From contig CAVPTW010000004.1 of NCBI GenBank assembly GCA_963708735.1, forward strand, positions 1 through 64,000: DNA of 64,000 nucleotides. The letters are read 5' to 3'. A program made the translations under genes and the position numbers. Shown one piece after another: positions 9,156 through 17,367 of this stretch. Source of the DNA: JAGPUQ01 sp963708735 (GTDB taxonomy: Bacteria; Pseudomonadota; Gammaproteobacteria; Pseudomonadales; Porticoccaceae). The first letter of the stretch is position 1. Each line of letters starts with the position of its first letter. The notes under the pieces were generated by a model. It saw only the letters and a list, made by a program, of their open reading frames with translations, made no database searches and was not told where the DNA came from.

Positions 9156-9454
9156 CAGTAAAAATCGTCCTCGCGTTGGTGCCGCACAGCCAGCAACGTG
9201 ATTGTTGCACCGTCCTCGATTTCGTAAAGCGCGACATAGCCCGCCCGGCCATACTCGATCACCATCTCCCGCAAGAACGGTTGCTCCGATGTGGCCTTGG
9301 GGCAAGCAAACGGAAACGTCTGCAAAAAGTCGAAAGCCTTCTCAATTGCCACCCGCGCTCGTTCGGCAGTGCTCAGATCAGGTTCCGCCAGGTAGTCGAA
9401 CAGGCGCTGTAAATCCTCGGCCGCACCGGGCGTCAGCCGTAGCTTGTAACTCAC
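9155..9454 (-). CDS. RelE/ParE-family toxin
   Basis: 99 residues opening MSYKLRLTPGAAEDLQRLFDYL and ending with a beta segment GYVALYEIEDGATITLLAVRHQREDDFY, the layout of the ParE/RelE plasmid-stabilisation fold. ParE members poison gyrase and RelE members cut mRNA at the ribosome; the sequence alone does not decide which. The ATG overlaps the antitoxin stop by four bases and the stop overlaps the start of the truncated cas1. It lies on the cas operon strand between the effector genes and the adaptation genes. Confidence 0.9.
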   Translation of the reverse strand: MSYKLRLTPGAAEDLQRLFDYLAEPDLSTAERARVAIEKAFDFLQTFPFACPKATSEQPFLREMVIEYGRAGYVALYEIEDGATITLLAVRHQREDDFY

Positions 9455-9738
9455 CGCGTATTCGCCTCCTGCTTGCTGCGTACGGCGACAAGGGAGGCAT
9501 CGAGCCGTGCCAGCATCTCGTCCGTGCCCACATACTCGCCGGACGCCCGCGCTTGTTCGCGCGACGACAAGCCACGCGCGATGAACTCGCGCTGCGCCTC
9601 GCGCCGCGCGATGTGGAGACGAACGGCCTCGAGCACGAAACCGGAAAGCGTTTCACGGTCGCGCAACACCGCTTCGGCGGCGGCGCGCAATTCGCTATCC
9701 ACGCGCAGGGGCGGCAGGGTGGCTTTTTCATGGGGCAC
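9451..9738 (-). CDS. Ribbon-helix-helix-type antitoxin (YlcI/YnfO-like), start uncertain
   Basis: Up to 95 residues: RVDSELRAAAEAVLRDRETLSGFVLEAV resembles the ribbon-helix-helix region of short antitoxins, and REFIARGLSSREQARASGEYVGTDEML is the linker and toxin-binding tail. The only in-frame start is a GTG at 9738, which has no properly spaced Shine-Dalgarno. An ideal AAGGAG lies six bases before an ATG at 9731, but that ATG is one frame off because of a run of five A residues. A sixth A would give MKKATLPPLRV. The gene may have been weakened by a one-base deletion, the base call may be wrong, or GTG may be used. Confidence 0.8.
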   Translation of the reverse strand: MPHEKATLPPLRVDSELRAAAEAVLRDRETLSGFVLEAVRLHIARREAQREFIARGLSSREQARASGEYVGTDEMLARLDASLVAVRSKQEANTR

Positions 9739-9750
9739 TCCTTTTTGTAT

Positions 9751-9765
9751 TGCATATGCGATGCA
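9751..9765. promoter_or_regulatory. Imperfect palindrome upstream of the ParE-type pair
   Basis: TGCATATGCGATGCA contains TGCAT/ATGCA arms and an embedded GCATATGC palindrome, just upstream of the antitoxin start. Ribbon-helix-helix antitoxins normally bind such elements to repress their own operon. This is assigned by position only. Confidence 0.4.
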
Positions 9766-9796
9766 GTTTAGGGTGGCCCGACTGTCCGGGCAAGAA

Positions 9797-9856
9797 TCAA
9801 ACACGCCGCACCAGCAGCAGCCCGCAGCCGAAGGCTTTGGCGGGACCGATGCCATG
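9797..9856 (-). pseudogene. Remnant of a cas6e 3' end (copy 1)
   Basis: Immediately after the stop of the intact cas6e, and in the same reading frame, the minus strand encodes HGIGPAKAFGCGLLLVRRV followed by TGA. This is the canonical C-terminus of Cas6e, with the glycine-rich loop that contacts crRNA. The intact cas6e upstream ends with its own, different version (GIGHGKVIGLGLLSVVPLPG). Two Cas6e C-termini in a row mean the present cas6e was joined to the tail of an earlier one. There is no start codon, so the tail is not expected to be made. Confidence 0.88.
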
Positions 9857-10549
9857 TCATCCCGGTAGGGGCACGACGGACAGTAACCCCAGCCCGATCA
9901 CCTTGCCGTGGCCGATCCCGGCCTTGAGTGCGGCTTTGAACAGGGCGACATCGGTTACCGTCAGGCGACCTTCGAACAGCGCTGAATACACTCGTATCGT
10001 ATTGCCGTCGTACTGTCGGCCGCTCAGCATTTGCTCGTGCGAGATGCGCACATCCTGATACGCGCGACCCGTTCGAGTCGCGAGAAATTCAAAATAATCA
10101 GGCGTAGCAGGCTCCGGCAGCGCAAAACCGTGCCGTTCGCCCTTGCGAATGAGCCACGTCCTTTGAGCGTCGGAACCGGTGAGGCCGATCCGCTTTCCCT
10201 GGACGGTCTTGGACGGGTTGGCGCGCAGCCTGAAGCGAAATGCCCGCCCGGGAATGAGCGCATCAAGTGCAAGTTTTTGCGCCAAATCGACGCCGGGGTC
10301 GGCCCCGGCCAACCAGTCCGGATCGGCAATGCGTGACCATTCCGGCCGTGCATCGCTCTGGATAAGAATCCGCGGCCTGCCGTCACGGTCGGTTTCAGGC
10401 TCCAACCGCCACAACAACGCCCCGGGTGGACATTTCGTTTCCTGTGGGAAAAATGCCCGGCACAGAGTCGCGTGCATTTGATAAGGGTCGGCGAGATCGC
10501 CGCGCGCTCGTTTACAGCGCGGGTTCAGATTAATTCTATGCAGGTGCAT
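9857..10549 (-). CDS. cas6e: CRISPR crRNA endoribonuclease Cas6e (CasE)
   Basis: 230 residues. The N-terminus MHLHRINLNP carries an early histidine region, the middle has GRAFRFRLRANPSKT (second RAMP fold), and the C-terminus has the glycine-rich KAGIGHGKVIGLGLL loop. Cas6e cuts the pre-crRNA at each repeat hairpin and stays in Cascade bound to the 3' handle. The start overlaps cas5e by 14 bases. The C-terminus departs from the common GIGPAKAFGCGLL form, which occurs instead in the two stray tails nearby, so this gene is from another type I-E lineage. Confidence 0.95.
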   Translation of the reverse strand: MHLHRINLNPRCKRARGDLADPYQMHATLCRAFFPQETKCPPGALLWRLEPETDRDGRPRILIQSDARPEWSRIADPDWLAGADPGVDLAQKLALDALIPGRAFRFRLRANPSKTVQGKRIGLTGSDAQRTWLIRKGERHGFALPEPATPDYFEFLATRTGRAYQDVRISHEQMLSGRQYDGNTIRVYSALFEGRLTVTDVALFKAALKAGIGHGKVIGLGLLSVVPLPG

Positions 10550-11231
10550 CGGCGCCCTCCCGCGTCATCTCGATCCATTCGGACCGCACATAGCGTGCGC
10601 CGAAGCGCCTGTCCGAAAACGAAGACAGGGGCTGGTCCATCCGCAGGACACCGGAGTCGTCCAGCGACTCCATCGATAGCAGTAACCGCTCCGGCGCGGA
10701 TTCCCAGCGGTGCGGCGCAGCAATCCACGGCCAGGCTCTGAGCGCATCCACAAGCGGCGCGTCGAGCACGCCGCCGTCGAACCAGATCGATTCGGAAGGC
10801 ACATAGGATTTGCGCCCCAGGGCCAGCGGCCAGACCGGGTTCTGCAAAGCGCAGTGGGCACGTTCGAGCAAGCGAGGGTCCGGGCCTTCCAGCCCGACCA
10901 GGAACACCGCGTCAGAGAGGTAGTGGCGCTGTGAGGTCACGCCATCATCGGACAAGGAACCATCTGCACGTCTCATCTTATCGCTCGCAGCGCCGCCTGC
11001 GGTTTGATAGTCGCGCTTCAGCACGCCGGGCCGGTCGTGACGCACCCCCATCGTGAGCCGCGTCAGCGGTTCGAGGTCGATCCAGTTTTCCCGGTCGATC
11101 CCGAGCGCGGCGGCAAGCAGTCCGATGACGCCGGATTTGCTCGGCTCCTTGCCGGTATCGCGCTGGTCGAAGCGGCTGGTCGTGCCCCAGGACTGCATCG
11201 GCCCCGCCAGTCGTAAAAGCAGAGTGGGCAT
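10536..11231 (-). CDS. cas5e: Cascade subunit Cas5e (CasD)
   Basis: 231 residues opening MPTLLLRLAGPMQSWG, the typical Cas5e start, with RFDQRDTGKEPSKSGVIGLLAAALG directly after. Cas5e binds the 5' handle of the crRNA at the foot of Cascade and contacts Cse1. The start lies four bases after the cas7e stop and the end overlaps cas6e by 14 bases, so it is translated as part of the tightly packed effector operon. Confidence 0.96.
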   Translation of the reverse strand: MPTLLLRLAGPMQSWGTTSRFDQRDTGKEPSKSGVIGLLAAALGIDRENWIDLEPLTRLTMGVRHDRPGVLKRDYQTAGGAASDKMRRADGSLSDDGVTSQRHYLSDAVFLVGLEGPDPRLLERAHCALQNPVWPLALGRKSYVPSESIWFDGGVLDAPLVDALRAWPWIAAPHRWESAPERLLLSMESLDDSGVLRMDQPLSSFSDRRFGARYVRSEWIEMTREGADAPA

Positions 11232-11235
11232 GGCT

Positions 11236-12381
11236 TCAACCCCGCACGGCTTTGAGCGTTGCTTCCAGCACGTCGTCCAGCGAGTCCTTTACGCTGCCGA
11301 AGCCGTCCAGCTCGGCGCCGGCGAGGTTGAGCACGAAGGTTTGGGACTTTCTGGGGTAAGCCTTTTCCAGCGCCTTGCCCTTCTTCGCCAGTTCCTCCGC
11401 CGATCTGCGCGTCAAGGATTCGCCAATCCTGGCACGAATCGCCGTTTCAAAGGCATTGGCGAGGTTGCGCGGGGCGGCGTCATGGCACACCGTCACGGCG
11501 ACGAATTCCGGCGGGTTGTGCGCGGCGAAACTGTTCTGTTTGCCGGTGGGTTCGGCCACGACAAAGCCTTGCAGGAAGGTGTGCAGCCCCTTGGCGGCGA
11601 GTTCCGCGTCGTCTTGCAGGTTCTCGACCAGCTTCGCCCAGTCGACCACCGCGTAGCGGTAGTAACACGCCGAATTGAATTCCACGGTGCCCATCATGTC
11701 GGCCCCGGCGGTGTCTTCCGGCTTCAGATCGTCGACCGCCGTGTAGAAGTCGAATTCGCGTTCGACCGCGTGGGTGGAAATGGCGTGCGCGACCTGGCAG
11801 GCGGCGTTCTGGTTTTTTTCCGGCATGACAGCGAGCATCCGCCCGAAGAGAGCGATATCGAGTGTCAGCCTTGACTTGTTTTCCTTGCCATCAAGCGAGT
11901 CAGTAATAGTTTTGGCAACATCGGTGCCGATTTTCGATTTCAACAATTCGTTGAAATTGGCTGCAATGGCAGCGGCGAGCGCATCAACCTCGGCATTACT
12001 CAAGAACAAAAGAACATCGGTCTTGAGTTGCCCGTTCTTCTTGTCTTTTTCTACCTTGACCTTCTTGTCGCCAGAGCCAATGCAGTTGATGGCTGCCGTG
12101 ATCGCCTTTTCAAGGTTTTCCGGCGTGCAGCTCTTTTCGTCGCGAACCTTTGGGTCAATGCGCTGAATCAGTGAGTCGACGACCCTCTTTGTTCTCGACG
12201 CAAAGTATTCGTCGTTTTGAGTCTTGAAATACTCGCGCACCGCGCGCTTGTTGCACTGGCTCGACACCCGCGCCCGGCGCGTGCCGCCGAAGAAAGCATC
12301 CTTGGGCGCGCCGGTGTCGTCGCGGTTGAGGTTGGACGGCGCAAAATTTTGCAGGATGTGAACTTCGATCAGGGTTTTCAT
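11236..12381 (-). CDS. cas7e: Cascade backbone subunit Cas7e (CasC)
   Basis: 381 residues starting MKTLIEVHILQNFAPSNLNRD, with the RARVSSQCNKRAVREYF segment of Cas7e soon after (typical form RARISSQ.KRA). Cas7e polymerises along the crRNA spacer as the six-subunit backbone of Cascade. The length fits the family (about 360-380). The start overlaps the cse2 stop by four bases. A lysine-rich segment around residues 120-150 (KVKVEKDKKNGQLKTD) lies in the more variable thumb region. Confidence 0.96.
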   Translation of the reverse strand: MKTLIEVHILQNFAPSNLNRDDTGAPKDAFFGGTRRARVSSQCNKRAVREYFKTQNDEYFASRTKRVVDSLIQRIDPKVRDEKSCTPENLEKAITAAINCIGSGDKKVKVEKDKKNGQLKTDVLLFLSNAEVDALAAAIAANFNELLKSKIGTDVAKTITDSLDGKENKSRLTLDIALFGRMLAVMPEKNQNAACQVAHAISTHAVEREFDFYTAVDDLKPEDTAGADMMGTVEFNSACYYRYAVVDWAKLVENLQDDAELAAKGLHTFLQGFVVAEPTGKQNSFAAHNPPEFVAVTVCHDAAPRNLANAFETAIRARIGESLTRRSAEELAKKGKALEKAYPRKSQTFVLNLAGAELDGFGSVKDSLDDVLEATLKAVRG

Positions 12382-12896
12382 TCGGCGGTCTCCGTAGCGG
12401 TATCGGGTTGAGTCTGGGAAGCGGGCGCGAGGGCGCGATAGAAGTTACGTGCCCAGGCGTTCTGGGTGTGTTTGGATTCGCCGTTCCAACGCAGCAGGTC
12501 GTCCAGCAAGGCTTCAAAATCGATGGGCTGTTCGCCCAGCAAGGCGACCATCTGGCGCAGGCGGTGCGGAAGTTGTTCACGATCCGCGTCCAGCAGGCTG
12601 ATGAAGCGTCGCTCGGTACTGGCTGATCCGCTTTTTATTTGGTGCGCTGCGCAGGCACGGGCCAGTGGCAAAGCTGCTCCCGCGCGCCCTTCACGCCAAT
12701 GCCCAGCCCACAGTGCAGCGACCAGATAATGCATGTCCCTGCGCCAACTGGATTCCTCGCCCTTCAGAAAAGGCTCAACGTAGGGAAAAGCCGGAATGTG
12801 CTGCCCTGGGTCGAAAGCAAGGCTGCGGCGCAACACCGCGCGAACCTTGCTGTCCGTCTCGTTCAGTTGTTCCAGCCAGGCGATGAGTCCGCTCAT
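12378..12896 (-). CDS. cse2: Cascade small subunit Cse2 (CasB, Cas11e)
   Basis: 172 residues, mostly helical, with VRAVLRRSLAFDPGQHIPAFPYVEPF near the N-terminus (Cse2 proteins have RA.LRR....P) and a lysine/arginine-rich C-terminal half ending in ARNFYRALAP. Two copies of Cse2 sit in the belly of Cascade and stabilise the displaced strand of the R-loop. It overlaps both neighbours by four bases (cse1 upstream, cas7e downstream). Confidence 0.93.
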   Translation of the reverse strand: MSGLIAWLEQLNETDSKVRAVLRRSLAFDPGQHIPAFPYVEPFLKGEESSWRRDMHYLVAALWAGHWREGRAGAALPLARACAAHQIKSGSASTERRFISLLDADREQLPHRLRQMVALLGEQPIDFEALLDDLLRWNGESKHTQNAWARNFYRALAPASQTQPDTATETAE

Positions 12897-14425
12897 GCTG
12901 TTTCCTCCTGCTGATTGCGATGTGTTTCGTATTTCTGGATTTCGTCGTTCAGCGCCTTGAGTTGCTTGCCGATGGTGCCTTCGGCGCGAACCAGCGCGCG
13001 GATCGCCCAGGCGTCGCCGGTCGAGACGCTGGCCGCGTGCTGCGCCCAGACATCGCGCAGCGCCGCACGCACGGCTTTCAGCCAGTCGAGGCGAATGTCA
13101 TCGGGGTCGCGCTCCAGTGTGTAGTGGCGCAGGGTCTCGTGGAAGGCGGCTTCCAGCCCAGACCAGTAGGCCGCATTAGCGGGCATTTGATCGACGAATT
13201 TGCCGATATCCTTGCCGTCCGGCACGCGCTCGCCACGGCTCAATAGATTGCGGGCGAAACCGCGGCAAGCTTTCCCCAGCGCTTTCTGGGTTTCTTCGGC
13301 ATCTCCGAGCAGCTGGTGGATTTCGCTGCGGATTGCGCGGTCGCCAAGCAAAGCTTGCGGCAGAGCAAAGCGCTCCATGCGCCAGTACTCGATCTTGGCC
13401 TTGTTGTTGGCCTGCCCCAGAACCATGACCGAACGTGGAAAGCGGTCTCTAGCAATGCGCGTCAACGCAGCGGCGTGCTCAATCACGCCAGGCGCAAGCC
13501 GCGTATCGTCCGGAAGCAGCGAGTCGAAGTCGCGCCACAGACCGTGATCCTTGAACTGGATCGGCAAGCGGCCTATTTCGTTGTCGATGCGGTAAGCGAG
13601 CATGGGGTCGAGCGCGTCCTTGGACGCGTTTTCCACGCCGGACGCAAACCTAAGCAGGTTCACATTTCCAACCTCGTCGTGACGCAGGCGGATCGAACGG
13701 GTGCGCCAGGTGTAGCGATCGGCGAACCCCCCGATGGCGCGCTCGACACCGGCTTTCAGGCTGGCGAGCGAATCGGCGCTGCGTTCCCAAATAGGAAGAT
13801 CCTGCGCGATCACCGCCCGGTTTTGTGGGACGAGCGACAGCAGCAGCGTGTCTTCCAGATTCTGTCCGAACGGCAAGGCCATCGCCGCCGTCGCTGCAGG
13901 CGCAGTGCCGGTGTGCGACAGCTCGCTCTTGCCTGCGCTCACCGAAAAGGTCTGGGTCGCCAGCATCCAGCGTGCCGCCATGCCTGCCGACACGGCACCC
14001 GCGTGGGTCACGTCGATGTGATCGAACAACACCTTGGCGTTGTCGGCGTTGTGTTCGGCGGCGAGTACCGTCCAGGCGCGCCAGGTTTTGGGTTCGAAGT
14101 CGAGAATCTGGCCGAAGGGATATTTTTCATCGAACAGCCAGAACCGCTCCCGCCAGCGTTCCAGATAGGCTTCGATCTTGTCTGCTGGCAGGCCGGTCTT
14201 GAACCAGCCCTTGGCCTGATCGATGTCAGTCGGCCCTTCCAGCGCGCGATAGAGCACTGCGAGCAGGAAGCGGTGCAGGCTCGCCACGACCAGCGGCGAG
14301 GCGTCTTCGATGACCGCGATGTCTTTCGCGCGCAGCAGGGTGTCGCGGATACCGAGTTCGGCCCGCGTTCCATCTGGAAAACGCACGGGAATCCAGGATT
14401 CGTCGATCAGGTTGAAACGGCTCAT
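12893..14425 (-). CDS. cse1: Cascade large subunit Cse1 (CasA, Cas8e)
   Basis: 510 residues starting MSRFNLIDESWIPVRFPDG, the hallmark Cse1 N-terminus, and LLRAKDIAVIEDASPLVVASLHRFLLAVLY shortly after. Cse1 recognises the PAM and recruits Cas3. The ATG at 14425 overlaps the cas3 stop by four bases. Length is close to E. coli CasA (502). The C-terminal four-helix bundle is present and ends KALNDEIQKYETHRNQQEETA. Confidence 0.96.
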   Translation of the reverse strand: MSRFNLIDESWIPVRFPDGTRAELGIRDTLLRAKDIAVIEDASPLVVASLHRFLLAVLYRALEGPTDIDQAKGWFKTGLPADKIEAYLERWRERFWLFDEKYPFGQILDFEPKTWRAWTVLAAEHNADNAKVLFDHIDVTHAGAVSAGMAARWMLATQTFSVSAGKSELSHTGTAPAATAAMALPFGQNLEDTLLLSLVPQNRAVIAQDLPIWERSADSLASLKAGVERAIGGFADRYTWRTRSIRLRHDEVGNVNLLRFASGVENASKDALDPMLAYRIDNEIGRLPIQFKDHGLWRDFDSLLPDDTRLAPGVIEHAAALTRIARDRFPRSVMVLGQANNKAKIEYWRMERFALPQALLGDRAIRSEIHQLLGDAEETQKALGKACRGFARNLLSRGERVPDGKDIGKFVDQMPANAAYWSGLEAAFHETLRHYTLERDPDDIRLDWLKAVRAALRDVWAQHAASVSTGDAWAIRALVRAEGTIGKQLKALNDEIQKYETHRNQQEETA

Positions 14426-17073
14426 TCGGTCTCCTTCGGTTCGTAAACCAGTCCAAGCGCTTCGTCGAGCCGCACACTGGCGTCGTCCGTCCAGCACGAT
14501 TCGGCGTCGAGCGGCAGCGGGTAGCAATTTCTTAACAGCGCACTTTTCTTCCAGCCTTCCGGCACGCCCGTTTTCTGCAAGGGCTTGACGACGCCCTTGC
14601 GCGAGACGCTGATGGCGCGCAGGAACCAAGCCTTGGCCTGCGCGAAATCCGGCTCGGCGGCGGGGCTGAAGTGGTCGACCTCGCGTAGCGGAATGACGAC
14701 GATGGAATCGTCGCCGAGGCGAGTTTTAGCCTTGAGGGTGGGGTGGACGCCGGGCTCATCGTCGTCATAGAGCGTGAAATTGGCGCTGGTCTTCCACGAA
14801 CCGTCGTCGGGCAGCCCGATGATGGCCTGATTCGCTGCGCCGACATGCGCGTAGTTGATGCCCAGTGCATCCTGCATGGCACGGTCCAGACGCGCTTCCA
14901 GGGATTCGGCCACGCCGACTTCTTCCTCGTAGACCGCCGCCACCAGCGCGTCGATCTCGTCCGGCAGTTGCAGGACGGCTTTGTCGCGCAACAGGCTGCG
15001 GGTGCGCAGCAGCACGTCTTCGCGATAGACGGCGCCCCACCACAAGGGCTTGCCGAACGAGGGTGGCGGGTCTTCCGCCAGCCCGGCCACGATCAACATG
15101 GGCTCGGCCAGCGGGCGTGTGCCACGCCGGTGTCGCCACAAGCGGCCTGCGCGCTGCAACAGCAGGTCGATGGGCGCGAGATCGGTGGCGATGAGGTCGA
15201 AATCCAGGTCGAGGCTTTGTTCGGCGACTTGCGTCGCAATCAGGATTTTGCGCCCGATGCGCGGACCGGATTCGCCTGTGGCGGGCGGGCCGAACACCTT
15301 GAGCACGGCGTCTTCGCGCCGCTGTCGCTGGTCGGCGGGGAAGCGTGCGTGAAACAGATAAACCTCGGTGCCGTCGGCGAGCCGTTTGCCTACTGGTTGG
15401 CCGTCGATCAGCAAAGGGTCGCCCTCGCCATAGTCCTGATACAGCTTCTGTGCACGCTGCACGGTGTTGAGCAGCGCGAGCGCATAACCACCCGGGGCGA
15501 GCCGTTGATCGAGCGCGGCCTTGATGGCGGGCAGGTCGGCGGTGACAGGCGCGATCGTCAGACGCAGACGACGCTCGGGATCGGCGTCAAACGCGATTTG
15601 CTGAACCGCATGGCCATTCCGATAGACCGAGAGGCGTGGGTAGGCTGCCTCCTGCGCTGGCATTTCCGCGCTGGTCAGTTCGGCAAGCTGGCGTCGAATC
15701 TGCGGCGGCAGGGTTGCCGACAGCAACACGACCGACGAGCCCAGCGCCAGCAACCAGCCCAGCAGGTGCAGCAGCAGCGTCCCGGTGTAGGCGTCATAGG
15801 CGTGGATTTCGTCGAACACGACCACCCGGTTCGCCAATCCCCACAGCCGCACGAACTGATGGCGCACCGGCAGGATGGTGAGCAGCGCCTGGTCGACAGT
15901 GCCGACGCCGTATTCCGAGAGCAGGGCGCGCTTCTTGTGGGTGAACCATTCACCTGCGCGCACGTCCCCGCCCGTAGTGGTGTCGAAGATGCCGCCGGGT
16001 TTGAGCTGTTGGTATTTATCGTTGAGCAGCGCCCCACCGTGCAGCAGTTGCAGGTCGAGTGGCCGATTGCAGTTCTGGCCATCCAGGAACTTCAAGACAC
16101 GACCAAACATCGCGTTGCCCGTGGCCTTGGTCGGCAAAGCCACGTAGAGGCCGCGATGGCCGAGCCGCCGCTGCAATTCCAGATGGGCGTAGAGCGCTGC
16201 CTCGGTCTTGCCCTCGCCCATCGGAGCTTCGACCAGCAGAATTGCAGGCTGGTCGATGGCACCGAGTGCATCGACCACGGCTTGCTGCAACGGGCGCGGC
16301 GGGAAGCCAAACACTTCGGCGAAGGCTTTGGACGAAACTGTCAGCGGCAAACGCGGCATCCAGCCGATCGCATCGAGCGCCGCTTCCGCGTGGCGCGCGC
16401 GTCGCGTTGCGAACCAGCCGGCCAGATCGTCGCAATCCTCGGGTGTGCCGAAAGGAAAATACAGCTCGTTCGAACCGATCCAGTCGGCAAAGCTCGTCAG
16501 CCCGGCGAGCAGCATGAAATCCGGGCCGGTGAGCGTGATTTTTGTGGGCGGCTCGGCAGGCGCGAGGACTTCGATCAAGGCATCGAAGATGGCGCGACGG
16601 GCTTCGCGCCATTCGGGTTTGCCCAGCGCCCGACGGTTGCCTTCCAAGTTACTGATCGTGTTGGCGTTCGCGCGTTCACCGTGGTGGCACCCCACGGCAT
16701 CGGCAACCAGCTCCGCCGTGTCCTCCGGCCATCCCAATTCGAGCAGTAATGGGAGCAGCTCGACCTGGCTCACAAATGCGTGATTGATCGTCGTGTCGGG
16801 GCTGGGGCCGCCGTCCAGACCAGACAGATTCCGCCACTTGTACTGAAATCCAGGACACGCCTTGCCGAGGTCGTGGCAGGCGATCAGTAGCAGCAGCCAC
16901 GGACGAGCTTGACTCCATTCCAGGCCAACTACTTCTGCGAGCCGCTCGCGGGTTGTGTTTGGCTCTCTGGCGACGATGGCATCGGCTGCCGCCGCCACAT
17001 CTAACGTGTGAAGGATCAGAGGGTGCCAGCGGCCCTCTTCGGTGGTGGAGCTTTTTGCCCAGATGTTTTGCAT
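14422..17073 (-). CDS. cas3: CRISPR helicase-nuclease Cas3
   Basis: 883 residues in HD-helicase order. HD nuclease residues are visible as H17, H22 and D25 (HPLILHTLD) and H67-D68 (CHDLGKACPGFQ). The helicase has Walker A EAPMGEGKTEAAL (about 282-294), DEIH at 421-424, SATLPP from 452 and motif VI in LLQRAGRLWRH. Cas3 is recruited by Cascade to nick and unwind target DNA. The ATG at 17073 is preceded by GGAG twelve bases upstream. Nineteen bases before it lies the stop of a truncated second cas3, so no normal intergenic promoter separates them. Confidence 0.97.
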   Translation of the reverse strand: MQNIWAKSSTTEEGRWHPLILHTLDVAAAADAIVAREPNTTRERLAEVVGLEWSQARPWLLLLIACHDLGKACPGFQYKWRNLSGLDGGPSPDTTINHAFVSQVELLPLLLELGWPEDTAELVADAVGCHHGERANANTISNLEGNRRALGKPEWREARRAIFDALIEVLAPAEPPTKITLTGPDFMLLAGLTSFADWIGSNELYFPFGTPEDCDDLAGWFATRRARHAEAALDAIGWMPRLPLTVSSKAFAEVFGFPPRPLQQAVVDALGAIDQPAILLVEAPMGEGKTEAALYAHLELQRRLGHRGLYVALPTKATGNAMFGRVLKFLDGQNCNRPLDLQLLHGGALLNDKYQQLKPGGIFDTTTGGDVRAGEWFTHKKRALLSEYGVGTVDQALLTILPVRHQFVRLWGLANRVVVFDEIHAYDAYTGTLLLHLLGWLLALGSSVVLLSATLPPQIRRQLAELTSAEMPAQEAAYPRLSVYRNGHAVQQIAFDADPERRLRLTIAPVTADLPAIKAALDQRLAPGGYALALLNTVQRAQKLYQDYGEGDPLLIDGQPVGKRLADGTEVYLFHARFPADQRQRREDAVLKVFGPPATGESGPRIGRKILIATQVAEQSLDLDFDLIATDLAPIDLLLQRAGRLWRHRRGTRPLAEPMLIVAGLAEDPPPSFGKPLWWGAVYREDVLLRTRSLLRDKAVLQLPDEIDALVAAVYEEEVGVAESLEARLDRAMQDALGINYAHVGAANQAIIGLPDDGSWKTSANFTLYDDDEPGVHPTLKAKTRLGDDSIVVIPLREVDHFSPAAEPDFAQAKAWFLRAISVSRKGVVKPLQKTGVPEGWKKSALLRNCYPLPLDAESCWTDDASVRLDEALGLVYEPKETE

Positions 17074-17091
17074 CGCGTACTCGGGTCTCCG

Positions 17092-17367
17092 CTAGACGTG
17101 GGACACGTCGGAACATCGGCCCTGAAATGCTTGCGCCAATTTGCCGAAGTCATGGATGGCTGGCCAATACGCCACCCTGCCGCCATGTTTATCGCCACCA
17201 AGATCAGATTGAGTCAGCCGCCTAACCGCCGGCGCCCGGGCGAGGTATTCCACCCCCACTGCCGCCACATCCAGGCAGTGATACGCGAGCGGATGCCACT
17301 TGGGCTCGCCGGGATAGGCGGGGTCGGCCTTGCCCCAATACTTCAACAATGCACTGTCGCTGGTCAT
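17092..17367 (-). pseudogene. Truncated 5' end of a second cas3 (HD domain only)
   Basis: 91 codons: LLKYWGKADPAYPGEPKWHPLAYHCLDVAAVGVEYLARAP followed by HDFGKLAQAFQ. The WGK, HPLxYHxLDVAAV and HDxGK.xxxFQ blocks are those of a Cas3 N-terminal HD domain, and they differ from the intact Cas3 next door (HPLILHTLDVAAAADAIV). The segment between the two blocks is shorter than usual, which suggests internal decay. After FQ the Cas3-like sequence ends and a TAG follows. No helicase part remains. It is best read as the stump of an earlier operon's first gene. Confidence 0.85.

Noticed and set aside
7317..9161. A 614-codon plus-strand frame over cas1 and the VapBC pair
   Set aside because: Shadow of GC-rich minus-strand genes; the real genes below it have full family motifs.
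9378..9755. A frame starting MKKPPC with an ideal ribosome site before the antitoxin
   Set aside because: It soon diverges into low-quality Cys/Pro/Arg-rich sequence. The ribosome site more likely belonged to the antitoxin before a one-base loss.
14743..16749. A 668-codon plus-strand frame over cas3
   Set aside because: Antisense shadow of cas3; no recognisable domain.
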